A program made the translations under genes and the position numbers. From the NCBI RefSeq assembly GCF_963583255.1, contig NC_084803.1:16007428-16071427 (forward strand): 64,000 nucleotides of DNA, given 5' to 3'. Origin of the DNA: Pyrus communis (Eukaryota; Streptophyta; Magnoliopsida; Rosales; Rosaceae). This document shows, piece after piece, positions 46,941-56,819 of this stretch; the stretch's first letter is position 1; every line of letters begins with the position of its first letter. The notes beneath the pieces were generated by a model. That model was given only the letters and a program-made list of their open reading frames with translations. It was not told where the DNA came from and made no database searches.

Positions 46941-47322
46941 TTATAATCTTACTAGATGATGCATTGTAATAAAACAATGAGACATGACAATAAAAGCTAA
47001 TAGGGATTACAAGTCTAAAGTAGCTTATAAACCATTCCAAGCAGACATTTACATATCAAGGTGAATTCTAAATATTAGGACAATTGTTCAGAAGAATATT
47101 TATGATACCGTAAAGAATGCCAATAAATACAAGCCCAATTACAGGCTGATCAAGAATATCTATACATGTAACATCTATACAAACTTGAGAATTCCAAACC
47201 CTAGAGGATAACAAGATAGCACATAGAGGATATATTATACATGTTATTAGCTAGTTACAATAATTACGTATTAGATAGCGAGAAAATTAATGGGATAATT
47301 ATTTTAGGCGTTGAAGCTCTAA

Positions 47323-47720
47323 GACCATCTCCAATGATTGGGCTAAAAGCCATATATTTTAGCCCAGAAAATTTAGCTTTTAGCCTAAAAACAGCTTTTC
47401 TGCTCCAACCGTTCTAGCCTAAAATTTTAGCTCGGGATTATTAAAGAATGAACTTAGGCTTTTTTTTGTTAAATTAAATTTAAAAAAAAAATAAATATGT
47501 AGAATCGTATATTAATTTTATGAACATTTTTATCTAAAAAAATTTAAATTCCGATAAATATTGGGTGGAGTCCACTCCGATTTCTAGGCTAAATTTTGGG
47601 AGAAATTTGGCCTTGGTTTAGCATTTAGCATTTAACCCAAAATTTCCCCTTGGGTTGGATTGAGTTTGGAAGGAAATTTTAGGGGATAATTTGGCTTTTA
47701 GCCTACCATTGGAGTTGGTC
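47323..47720. mobile_element. Tourist-like MITE nested in the Harbinger element, 398 bp
   Basis: Flanked by TAA at 47320-47322 and 47721-47723. The left end is GACCATCTCCAATGATTGGG and the inverted right end GACCAACTCCAATGGTAGG; both continue to CTAAAAGCC. Related in its CATCTCCAA-type ends to the MITEs at 12848 and 15594. Confidence 0.88.
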
Positions 47721-48835
47721 TAACAACTAGCACAAGCAGCGTACGAAACTAAAAAGCATACATGAGGAGCGCTGTTTATACTTACTCCTTTTGCTAGATG
47801 AAGCAGAGTACGTGGCCCTGGCTAGTCGCTCCTGCAAATTAAATAGCATAAATGACTATAAAAAAAGACTAAAAGATTGTTTCATATTAGATTAAAGAAA
47901 TCATCTTAACAGATTGACATATTATTAAAAAACATAAATGACTATGAAAAAAGACTCAAAGATTGTTTCATATTAGAAATCATCTCAACAGATTGACATA
48001 TTAAACAATCGAATTCCCAGCGTAATTACTCACCACAGTAACCAGAAATAATGATGAACAAGTGATGACACGAGAAACCCCTAGATAGATAATAAACAAA
48101 CAAAAATTGGGAATCATCATCCCGCACAGAACATATAAACAATGCCAACCAAATAAACCCCTAAAAAAAAAAAAACAGATTGCTGAAAGAAAAAAAAAAC
48201 CCAAAAAAATAGAAACAAAACCCATAATCCTATACCACAAACAAGCACGAAAGCAATATTACACAGTCAAACAAGCACGAAAGCAATATTACACAGTGGA
48301 GAACAAGGAGACCCTAGAATCAAAGTAGACGAAGAACAACAGGACTGCCGCTACATACGGGTTACAATATTCGAAACAATGGGAAGAAGTTGCGGAGGAA
48401 GAAAGATTGTTACCTTCACAAAGAATTCGAAACGATGGGAAACCCAAATCGCACAGAGAGAGAGAGGGCATCAAAGAAGATGCTCTCTGGGGGAGAGAGT
48501 GGCACGCTCAAAATCTCTCAAAGTTTCTAGGGTTGAGGTGAGATTTGCCAAGCTCTTTGGTATTTATACATATCACCTTGAAATCCTACAAAATCCATCA
48601 AATCACAAATCCGTTCAAATTCAATTCCTTTTTCAATACACCTAAACTTTTAGAGACTTTCAAAAAGTTACGATTGAATACACCTAAATTTATAGGGAAT
48701 TGTAACAAGTCTTTAAGAATCTCAATTGAATACACCAAGACTTTTATAAAGTCTTTTAAATTCCCAATTGAATACACCTGGAATCATTAATTCCCTGAAA
48801 CTCTCTCAAAATCCAAATTGAATAGACCCCCTTAA

Positions 48836-49293
48836 AGCAAAAACACGTTCCTCCAACCATCTCACTATCTGCTTCGGCACATCGAGAACTTTTTCTCAAC
48901 TAAGGCATTCGTTCTCTCCCTCTTTCTCCCTCCCCACCTCCGATTAGCATCAAACAGATTTTGAACGGAAAACCAGAGGTGGCAGATCGAATCCAAGTTA
49001 CGTTGTTCCTATTGTGGAGAGACATTATCTGGGTTTTTGGCTTAATTGTTATTTGATTTTGATGATGTTCGGTGATTAAACTCAAAACTGGAAAAGATTT
49101 CATCTGGGTTTTTGGTTTCAATGGATTAAAAACTCAAAACTAGGTTTTTTTTTTTTTAATTTCATCTAGGTTTTTGGTTGCACCGATTCCCTATAAAGCA
49201 TGGAATTTCTACTTGCTGATTGAGCAAGCTACAAGCCTAAGCAACTTGGGATTCCTACACCTACTATCATGTTCCTATATGCAGCACAGTAGG
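48836..49293. other. Spacer, nothing recognised
   Basis: No frame or repeat supported. ACACCTACT at 49257 recurs at 50001 next to the LTR end. Confidence 0.4.
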
Positions 49294-50003
49294 TGTGGGG
49301 GCATTTGTGGAGCCTAAAATAATCCCAAAAATTCTAGAGGCGACACGTGGACTTTTATTCAAGGAAAACAAGATTGCTCTCAATAAATGGGCAGGCTTCT
49401 CAGATGCTCCCAAGCACATCTCACACCCCTGGAGGTCTCAACAGCTGAATACGACTACCCACAGCTCACCTGCCCTTGGCAATGAATTAAAGATAAGGAT
49501 TAATTACCCAAATCCTACCTTTAATACATTCCCATTTGAAGATTGACTCAAATCAAGTAAGTAATCCTAATTTAAATCAGTTAAGGATAATTACTCTATT
49601 ATCTCAAGATATTATTTCCTATTAAATATCCTAGGAATATTTAGAGAATATCTCTCCATTAAACACTATATGGCCGGCCCTAACCCTATAAATACCCCCT
49701 ATTCTACCAAATTTTACGAGTTTTTGCAACCCTAAAAAAGCCCTAAACACTTTACTCTCTCGGATAAACTAACTTAGGTATCGGAGATCCGTTGACCTAA
49801 CCCCCCCTCACCTCGTGGCTGCGTGAGGCTTAGATCTCTGAACAAAGATGTTGATTGTTTTGCAGGTACATTTTCATCAAGACTGAAGACGGCAGAAATT
49901 TGCATCGACACACGACATGTGTTTGAGCTTGAATGAAAGCTTGCATGACAATTGGGCCTTGAGACTTGGTTGGATTTATGTGTGACAGTTTTGGGCCTCA
50001 ACA
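49294..50003 (+). repeat. Solo LTR, probably Gypsy-type, 710 bp
   Basis: Begins TGTGGGGGCATTTGTGGAGC and ends GGGCCTCAACA. A clear promoter-like CCCTATAAATACCCCC lies at about 49684, setting the plus orientation, with a pyrimidine-rich transcript start region after it. No internal region follows, so it looks like a solo LTR. The immediate flanks do not show a direct target duplication: AGTAGG on the left and CCTACT on the right are inverse to each other. Confidence 0.6.
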
Positions 50004-50033
50004 CCTACTCAACACGTATAGGTTGTTCATTTA

Positions 50034-50190
50034 GGCCTCGTTTGGCAACTCGGACTGTACTGACTATTTCAGTCGAATAAGATATATAGTCATCAGATAG
50101 TACTAACTAAATTAGTTGGACGTTTGGTGAATGTCGGACTAGTGACCGTATTATTTATACTGTGTTTGATACTTGTTTGTTAATAATATT
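50034..50190. mobile_element. Possible MITE remnant
   Basis: Starts GGCCTCGTTTGGCAACTCGG; matches the end of the remnant at 43165. No second end found. Confidence 0.3.
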
Positions 50191-51254
50191 TTTGAATTCA
50201 TAATTCAAAAAAAAAAAAAAATTACAAATGTGTTTTTAAAAAATAAAAGTTCACAATCCAACAAAAAAAAGAAAAAGAAAAAAAAAAGGAAAATCACACA
50301 AAAAAATCATCAATTCTTTCGTTACCGTCATCGTCTTCCTTTTCTTTCATTCACCAACCACACCAATACCTATTTAATTCTACCTTAAGCAGGGAATTAA
50401 ATAAATTTGGAGAACAATCATTATTCCAACAAAGTAGAGAAACCAGAGGAAATTTTTATTCCCCTTCCCCTAGAGTTCTTCTTTTCTTACCCTTGCAAAG
50501 AGTCATCTCTCGTTGTAGTTCTTCTTCTCCGTGCCGCACCAAGGTAAGAAAATTTTGAATTTTCTTCTTCTTGAATTATTTGGGAGTCTTGGGACTCGAA
50601 AAATTGGCTTGGTGGGGGCCATAGGTGTGGGTGACATATAGCAATGAGGCACGGGGCTGCTTAGTGGCTCAACAAGGGTTAGCTCAGCTTGGCCGAGGTG
50701 CTGGCGGTGCGAGCCGGGCTTAACGAGAGGTTGATATGGGCTAGGTGACACGATGTTAGGCTCGGGCCTGCCGGAAATTGAAGGAGGGAATGAGAATGGA
50801 AATGTGACTCTTCTCCTGAGCTGTATGTTAGGATTTACTTTTCGTATACCGCGTCTTTTCTAGGAGGTGATCTGCTCTATGTAATGCGCGCCTGCTCAAT
50901 GTTCCCCAAATGCAATTCATGCAATGGTGGGGTTCTCAAACTTGAGTAGGTTCTTTGATCTTGGCTTGACCATAAATGAGTTTTGGTACTTCTTTAAGAT
51001 TGGCCATAAGAAAGGTGTAGGGCATCTTAGGTCTTGCCATAAGCTGCTCGATGCTTCTAGCAAATGTGACCATAAGTAGGCAAAAGATACCTTGGAGGTG
51101 AGCGAATAGTGGGAATCTGACTCTTCTCCTGAGCTGCGTGTCCCAACTACCTTTATCAGTAGTAACTGAATTGCTTCATTCTTGTCCTGCTTGAATGTTT
51201 TGTTGAGTTTCTCCATGACTTCAATTTACTGATTGTCCTTCTCACTTTGCGTAG
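50191..51254. other. Upstream region of the coiled-coil frame
   Basis: Poly-A runs near 50206-50290 and a GC-richer stretch from 50580. A TTTGCGTAG immediately before the ATG at 51255 looks like a 3' splice site, so an earlier exon may exist, but I cannot identify one. Confidence 0.35.
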
Positions 51255-52877
51255 ATGAAGAAAGTGCACGTCGCCTTGGGCATTCCTGCTGAGTACCGTG
51301 AGTGGCGCTGGTTGGTCAATCTTCTTCATCGGGAGAAAGGTGGCATGCCTCCGAAGGAAGAGATAAAGCAGATAAAGGATGAAGCGTTGGCTTGCCTAAT
51401 CGCTGTTGTAGAGCCTGCTGCTAATGATGGTGGAAATAAGAGGTATTCCTCACATGCTTATAGCTCTTTGGCTGAGAAGAAGCTAATGACTTCTTCTGTT
51501 GCTCATGGGAGCTCGTCTGCTACTGCAAAACTTGTCATTGATCTAACTTCCCCTAAATAAGTGAAGAAGACCGTTGAGCCTGAGCCTGTGTAACTTGCTG
51601 CTCCGAAGGTGACCGCATCCATTGCGGAGAAACTTACCTAGCAAAAGGGTTCGATGACGCATCTGGTGTCCGGGTTTGTATCCAAACGTCCATCGGGAGC
51701 TAAGTCTGGATCAGCTTCTGATAGGCTCGCCGTTATGAAGAATGGGAATGTGGATTATGCTGCTAAGGTAGCGCCTGGGCCTGCTCCTCATTCTGCCGTG
51801 ACTGACTCATCTATTAAGAAGGGGAAATTTGTTTGCACGGGTAGTTGTGAGAGATCCACCGAGTCAGAGGCTAGAGAATTTCCTGAGGTTTGTGCGTTGT
51901 TAAATGCTAACCTGTTTGACGATGCTGATGTATGCGCCAAGTTTGTTGACAGTGTTAGGAAAGTTGTTATCCACTCAGACTCTTTTGCGAAACGTCCTGC
52001 CTACTCGAGGAGGTCATCCCTAATTACTACAATGCTTAAGACTTTGATCCTGGCAGCTAAGTCTATGCGAGTTGATCAGGATGCTGTCAAGTATGCTAAG
52101 GAGGTCGAAGTGGCGTTGGTGGCTCAACTTCGCTCGGCTGTTGAAAAGATCGAGAAGTTCGAATCTGAACTCGCAATTTTGAAAGGGTCTAATGTCTTTG
52201 TCCCCACTTTTTTGCAGTTGGAAATCACTCAACAAGAGGTTGCCCACTTGAAGGATAGGCTTACCGCAACTCAGGCGATGTTGGAAGCTGCAGATAAGGA
52301 AATCAGTAGTGTTTCTCCAGTGATCGAGGACATTGAGCCTGTCAATTCGAAGCTACGATCTACTTGTTTTTCCAAGGAAAATCTGCTTATCTTCATGCAT
52401 GCTGAAGTGTCTCGTCTCAAAAAGGTTGCCAATAAGCTTGAGTCTAAGGAAGTGGATCTGCAAGGTGCACTGTCTGCTAGCGAGAACCTGAAAAATGAAC
52501 TGGATGAGCTGTAATGTCCTCACACTAGGCTTGTTAAGGAGAATGCACAGTTGGAGAATCAGAAAGTTTGTCACGAAGTGGTGTTTGCTTCTTGTCAAGC
52601 TGATCTCTACAAGTTTGGCTATGTAGACCATCTTCAGGGCAGGCCGTTGGATTATGAGTTTTCTGAGAAGGACTTTGAGACTTTTTCCATTTCTCCAATT
52701 GATCTGTTCGATGAGGGTTCAATGTCAACTTATGCTACTTGCATAGGCCGTGCAGCTGGTTTGTTGAGGTACTCGTTGCACCGACCCTCGGTGAAATGCA
52801 TAATACTTTGTCTGATCCAGCTTGGTAAGATCACCCTTCATGGGTGGTGGCAGTTCGAACCATGGTTCATTCTATAA
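51255..52877 (+). pseudogene. Retroelement-associated coiled-coil protein frame (unrecognised)
   Basis: One forward frame of about 540 codons, from MKKVHVALGIPAEYREWRW to the 52877 end, broken only by four stops (51558, 51591, 51639 and 52512) with no frameshift. The start holds a WRWLVNLLHREKGG motif. Residues about 230-430 are Leu/Ala/Glu-rich with heptads (VEVALVAQLRSAVEKIEKFE, a VAHLKDRLTATQAML block and VSRLKKVANKLE) and predict a long coiled coil. The carboxy part has FGYVDHLQGRPL and DFETFSISPIDLFDE. I do not recognise a function. It reads opposite to the gag remnant at 52980. It may be an accessory open frame of a large Gypsy element, which is an inference from its position. Confidence 0.55.
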
Positions 52878-52979
52878 TCTAGCCAATCAGAACTGTGAAC
52901 TTGGTGAACGCCTTAGGTATTGCGTCATGTCTGTTTAGGGAACGGTCTTTGCGCTTTTTTTTTTATCGTTCCCGCATGA

Positions 52980-54110
52980 CTACTTGGCTTCATCCCACAA
53001 TGCGTGCTTCTCTACCAAAGCGAAAGAGTTTTCCAGAGTCAAGTTCTCGCCCATGATCAATTTTCTAAAAAGTGGGTGATCAGCTGGAAGCCCTTTTCGG
53101 AATGCTGAGCATGCGATGTTGTCATCGCATCCGACAATTTTCGCATTCTCCGCCTTGAATCTCTTAACGTATGTGTGGAGCGACTCCTTCGGGTCTTTCT
53201 TCATGTTGAAGAGGTAGTCAAACTTCTTTTTTATCAAGCAATAGAACAAATATTCCTTAGTGGAAACCAAGGAAAATTCACTGAAGTTCCAAATTGAACG
53301 TGGTGGTAGGATGTGGAACCAATCTTGCGCCTCGCCTTGGAATGTCGAAGCAAAGATTTTGCACATGAGTTAGTCGTTGTTGGCGTAGAGGGTTATCGCA
53401 CTTCGATAGGGCATCAAGTGTCTATATGGATCCTCATCTCCTTTGAACAAGGTGAAATGTGACGTGTTGAACTTTCACGGTGGCTCCGTTTACTCGATCT
53501 CGTTTACAAATGGTGACCTGCTCAGGTTGGTCACACCTATTCAAAGGGCATTGTTGGTAGTATCAATAAGCTACTCTGCTACGAGCCTTTGTACTTCCTC
53601 CTAAATTTTCACCTGGTAGGGTAACGAAGCCTCTAGCTACCCCCGGTGTTGACCTGCTGATCCATGTTACTCTTCGGCATGTCCTACTCGTCTATGTTGT
53701 TGTTGTTGTGCGCATGGTTCATGTTGTGCTGCTCGCCGTTGAGCTTGGTAGGGGCTACCAATGAAACTTGAGCTAGACTACTCTCATGCTCTCTTCTGAG
53801 CGTCATATGGCTGCCTACTCCGTTGCCTTATTAAAGGATCTTCTTGTGGGCCTAGCCTCATGTGGACGCTTCGTCTAGAATGTCCTAAGTGCTCGTCGGA
53901 GTGCGAACCCAACCTCAAATGCATACGTCATGAGCTGAGTTGGGAATAAACGCTTCTATATGCATTTAAGCAGAAGAACATGTTTCCCCAAGGGTCCAAA
54001 CGAGAATGCACACTACCTGAACGCATGATTCGTGGTGGGATGAACAGTTTTTTGCTGGGACGTCGCTGGAATAATACACGTTCTTCCGCCCTTGTCCTGC
54101 TTTAGGACAA
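52980..54110 (-). pseudogene. Ty3/Gypsy gag remnant
   Basis: 53366-52980 is open on the minus strand and shows the retrotransposon gag core: FQGEAQDWFHILPPRSI, YVKRFKAENAKIVG, FRKGLPADHPLFRKLI and NSFALVEKHALWDEA. Upstream to about 54110 the same strand carries frame-broken N-terminal sequence rich in Arg/Gln/Pro. No zinc knuckle, protease or pol follows, and the strand then meets the plus-strand coiled-coil frame. Gag packages the element RNA into virus-like particles. Confidence 0.8.
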
Positions 54111-54138
54111 CTCATTTAGGGCGCGCTACATCTTAAAG

Positions 54139-54275
54139 AAATTTTTCAGTATATTCAGAATATGAATCAGTACTCTACATACCACAACACAAAGAAAGAT
54201 GAAATATATTATTCTATATTCATCTACTTATATAATGACACATGATATATTTTGTTCCGCAGATAAAATAAGTTC
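54139..54275. mobile_element. Degenerate MITE resembling the one at 4245
   Basis: AAATTTTTCAGTATATTCAGAATATG at the left (positions 54142-54166) and TATATAATGACACATGATATATTTTG at the right resemble both halves of the 4245-4416 element. No target duplication found. Confidence 0.35.
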
Positions 54276-56819
54276 ACGTCTTTCTTAGGTGATGACAAAG
54301 AACGCCGCTTCGTTTGTAATCCAAGTGTAATTGCAGGTTTTATGATTAAGCAATTGTCAATAAAGTGGGCTAAAGAAAACTTTGATTATGCGATGGATTG
54401 TCATATCCCAATTGTCCCACCTTAGTCTTGAATATCCTTTCTTTAGTTATACCATGATCCATGAAAGAATGCCACATATAATTTAATACACCTCGAAGTT
54501 GTGATAATTAAGCATAAGCAACAAGGACTAAGATCCATCTTACTTTTCCTTGCTTGTTCAAAACGAAAACCCAACTAATCAGATCGGGCGCTGTTTCTTA
54601 ATTGTTGTGGTATGTCAAGAGCTTCACTTATATCTGGTGTGAAAAAAATAAAATAAATAAATAAAAGAGCTTTACTTATGTGTTATCATTTATTAATATT
54701 AATTGAGAGCGATGGTTAACAACTATAGGTATACATATACTACATGAAAAATGATTTTCACACTTTGTTTCTCTTTCTATTCTTATTAATTTGGTTTTGT
54801 TCTCTAATTCCTCTTTGATTTATTCAATTTAACAGTTAAAAAAGAAAAGAAAAAAGACATAGAAAGAAAAAAAATTGCATAAATCATTTTCAATTCGACA
54901 TATATATAGCTCTGACGTTTTGCTATACATGACACATATGTACGTAGCAACATCTTCCTGCATGGCTGCATCTTATTAAAATCTTGACGTGTTAGGTGTA
55001 TTACCTTCCCATCAACTCAACGGTTTTGGTGCGTACCAGTCTAAGAGACTAGGAGTAATATCTTTAACCAAATAATTTAACCTCTGCTGGTGCAAAAGAA
55101 CATGCAAATGCTGATTAAACTTAATACATTAACGTGAAGTAGGTAATGGGTTAATTAATAGGGTCATTAGTTTATGTCAAATATTAACTCACTCGCAAGC
55201 AGCCAATTTGTAGTGGAACAGGTAATAGATCAAATTCAAATGTCCAAGAAAAGCACAGTGCTTAATTAAAAAAATATTTAAAAAAAAAAAAAAAAAATAC
55301 TGAACTTCGCACACGCAAGATATATATTTGTCAAATTGTGTTTGGTTTTAACTATAAAGCATCATCTAATTTAATCTTCAAATCCGTACAAGAAATAAAA
55401 AGTTAAATTGCATGATTATATTTTACAACTTACATCCAACAAGGAAAGTGTGTTAATGGGCTCTAAAATTCAGCCATTTTATAGAGCACACTCAAACTCA
55501 TCGGATTTTTCCAATTTAGAGTGTGATTCAGTTTTCATGCGTCGGATTCTATCACGATTTATGATCGATTTTTACATAATACAAGTAAAGCGGGTGCAAA
55601 ACCCTTCAATTTTTTAGGAACCCATAGCTTAATAAGCCCAATTATTATGTCTGCGTCGTGTTGCTTTCTGTTATGTGCTCTGACATGATTATTGATTGGA
55701 GGGTTGAAGGCTTCTTGTGAACATGGACTTGCGGAGATGGAAATTGAAGAGCAGAATTCTAATGTTTGATTTTCTTTTCTTTTTCTTTTTTGGTGAAGAG
55801 AGGGGTCTAATGTTTGATTTTCCACGGCCGCTGCAGTGGAATCGGTCTACGGGCATGAGAGGAGGACAAGTGGAGCTTTAAACTCTTTTGTGCTGGTAAA
55901 TGGATTGAAGTTGTTGGGACAATGTTGGAATTGGACTTATGCTTGAAAACGTGTAAAGGCTATTTATGGTGATATAACCACTAGGTATATATTCAACTTG
56001 ACTAATTATACATAAGAATAAATTCCACGATGTAATAATTTATAATTTTTTAAGTCTCGTCTTAAAAATAGTACACATGGTTTTAATTGTCATAAGTAAA
56101 AAAATATGTCATATTGTTGCAGATAAAAATTGGGCAATTAGCTACAATAATCATATTTTAACAATTCATCAGTCGTCATTATATCATTGTTGTGTTGTTG
56201 TTATATTATTGTTATGTCGTTAAGATATGATCGACATATTGTTGTTACCAAAAAAAAATAATCATTTTTGCAAACCAAATGACAAAATAAACAAAAGTGT
56301 TATTGTAGCTAATTTCCCATAAAAAGTTAAGATAAACTGATATATTTTAGAGTTTAGATGTCTTTATATTTTCTTTTTAGTTTTACATCTTAAAAATCGG
56401 CATGCTCCATTACTTAGGACCTCAAGGGTATAGATAAATACTCTTAACCACTGAAACTATAAGTCCCTTGTAAGCAATTTTTTTTTTTTTTTTTTATACA
56501 AGTGACAGTTGGAAGCAGAAAATCGAACTTAAAACCACGAGTGCCACCGGAGTTATGTTGAGTTTGGACTCGTACACGGACATGTCAAGTTACGTAAGTA
56601 GCCCGACCCAAACACGAAGGATATAAACTCATAAAAACCAAAGACCAATACTCTCCTAATTCCACTAATCATATGAGCTTTTAACTGAATCAATCAACTG
56701 CATAAATTGAATACTTTCCCATGGTTTCTAGAATTAAAGAATTTTCGTCCTTATTTTTTACATTTGATCAGAATAACAATTTCAATAGATAAACTTCAAC
56801 AGTCCAACAACAACGTCTA
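54276..56819. other. AT-rich spacer, nothing recognised
   Basis: Poly-A near 55280-55297 and poly-T near 56480-56500. A frame at 55559-55825 (minus) and one at 55408-55617 (plus) are short and match nothing I know. Confidence 0.4.

Larger units (their letters stand above)
43348..48832 (-). mobile_element. PIF/Harbinger DNA transposon, 5.5 kb, two genes and a nested MITE
   Basis: Flanked by TAA at 43345-43347 and 48833-48835. The ends are inverted repeats: the left reads GGGGTGTATTCAATTAGGAT and the inverted right GGGGGTCTATTCAATTTGGA, and both continue with TTTTGAGAGAGTTTCAGGGAAT. The right subterminal region repeats a TTGAATACACC word about four times between 48633 and 48780. Inside, on the minus strand, lie the Myb-like gene and the DDE transposase that mark this superfamily. 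Without the MITE at 47323 the element is about 5.1 kb. Both genes carry a few stops. Confidence 0.92.

Noticed and set aside
48107..48328. Lys/Gln-rich frame in the right part of the Harbinger element
   Set aside because: It reads through poly-A tracts and a short duplicated segment (ACAAGCACGAAAGCAATATT twice, near 48240-48296); no family signal.
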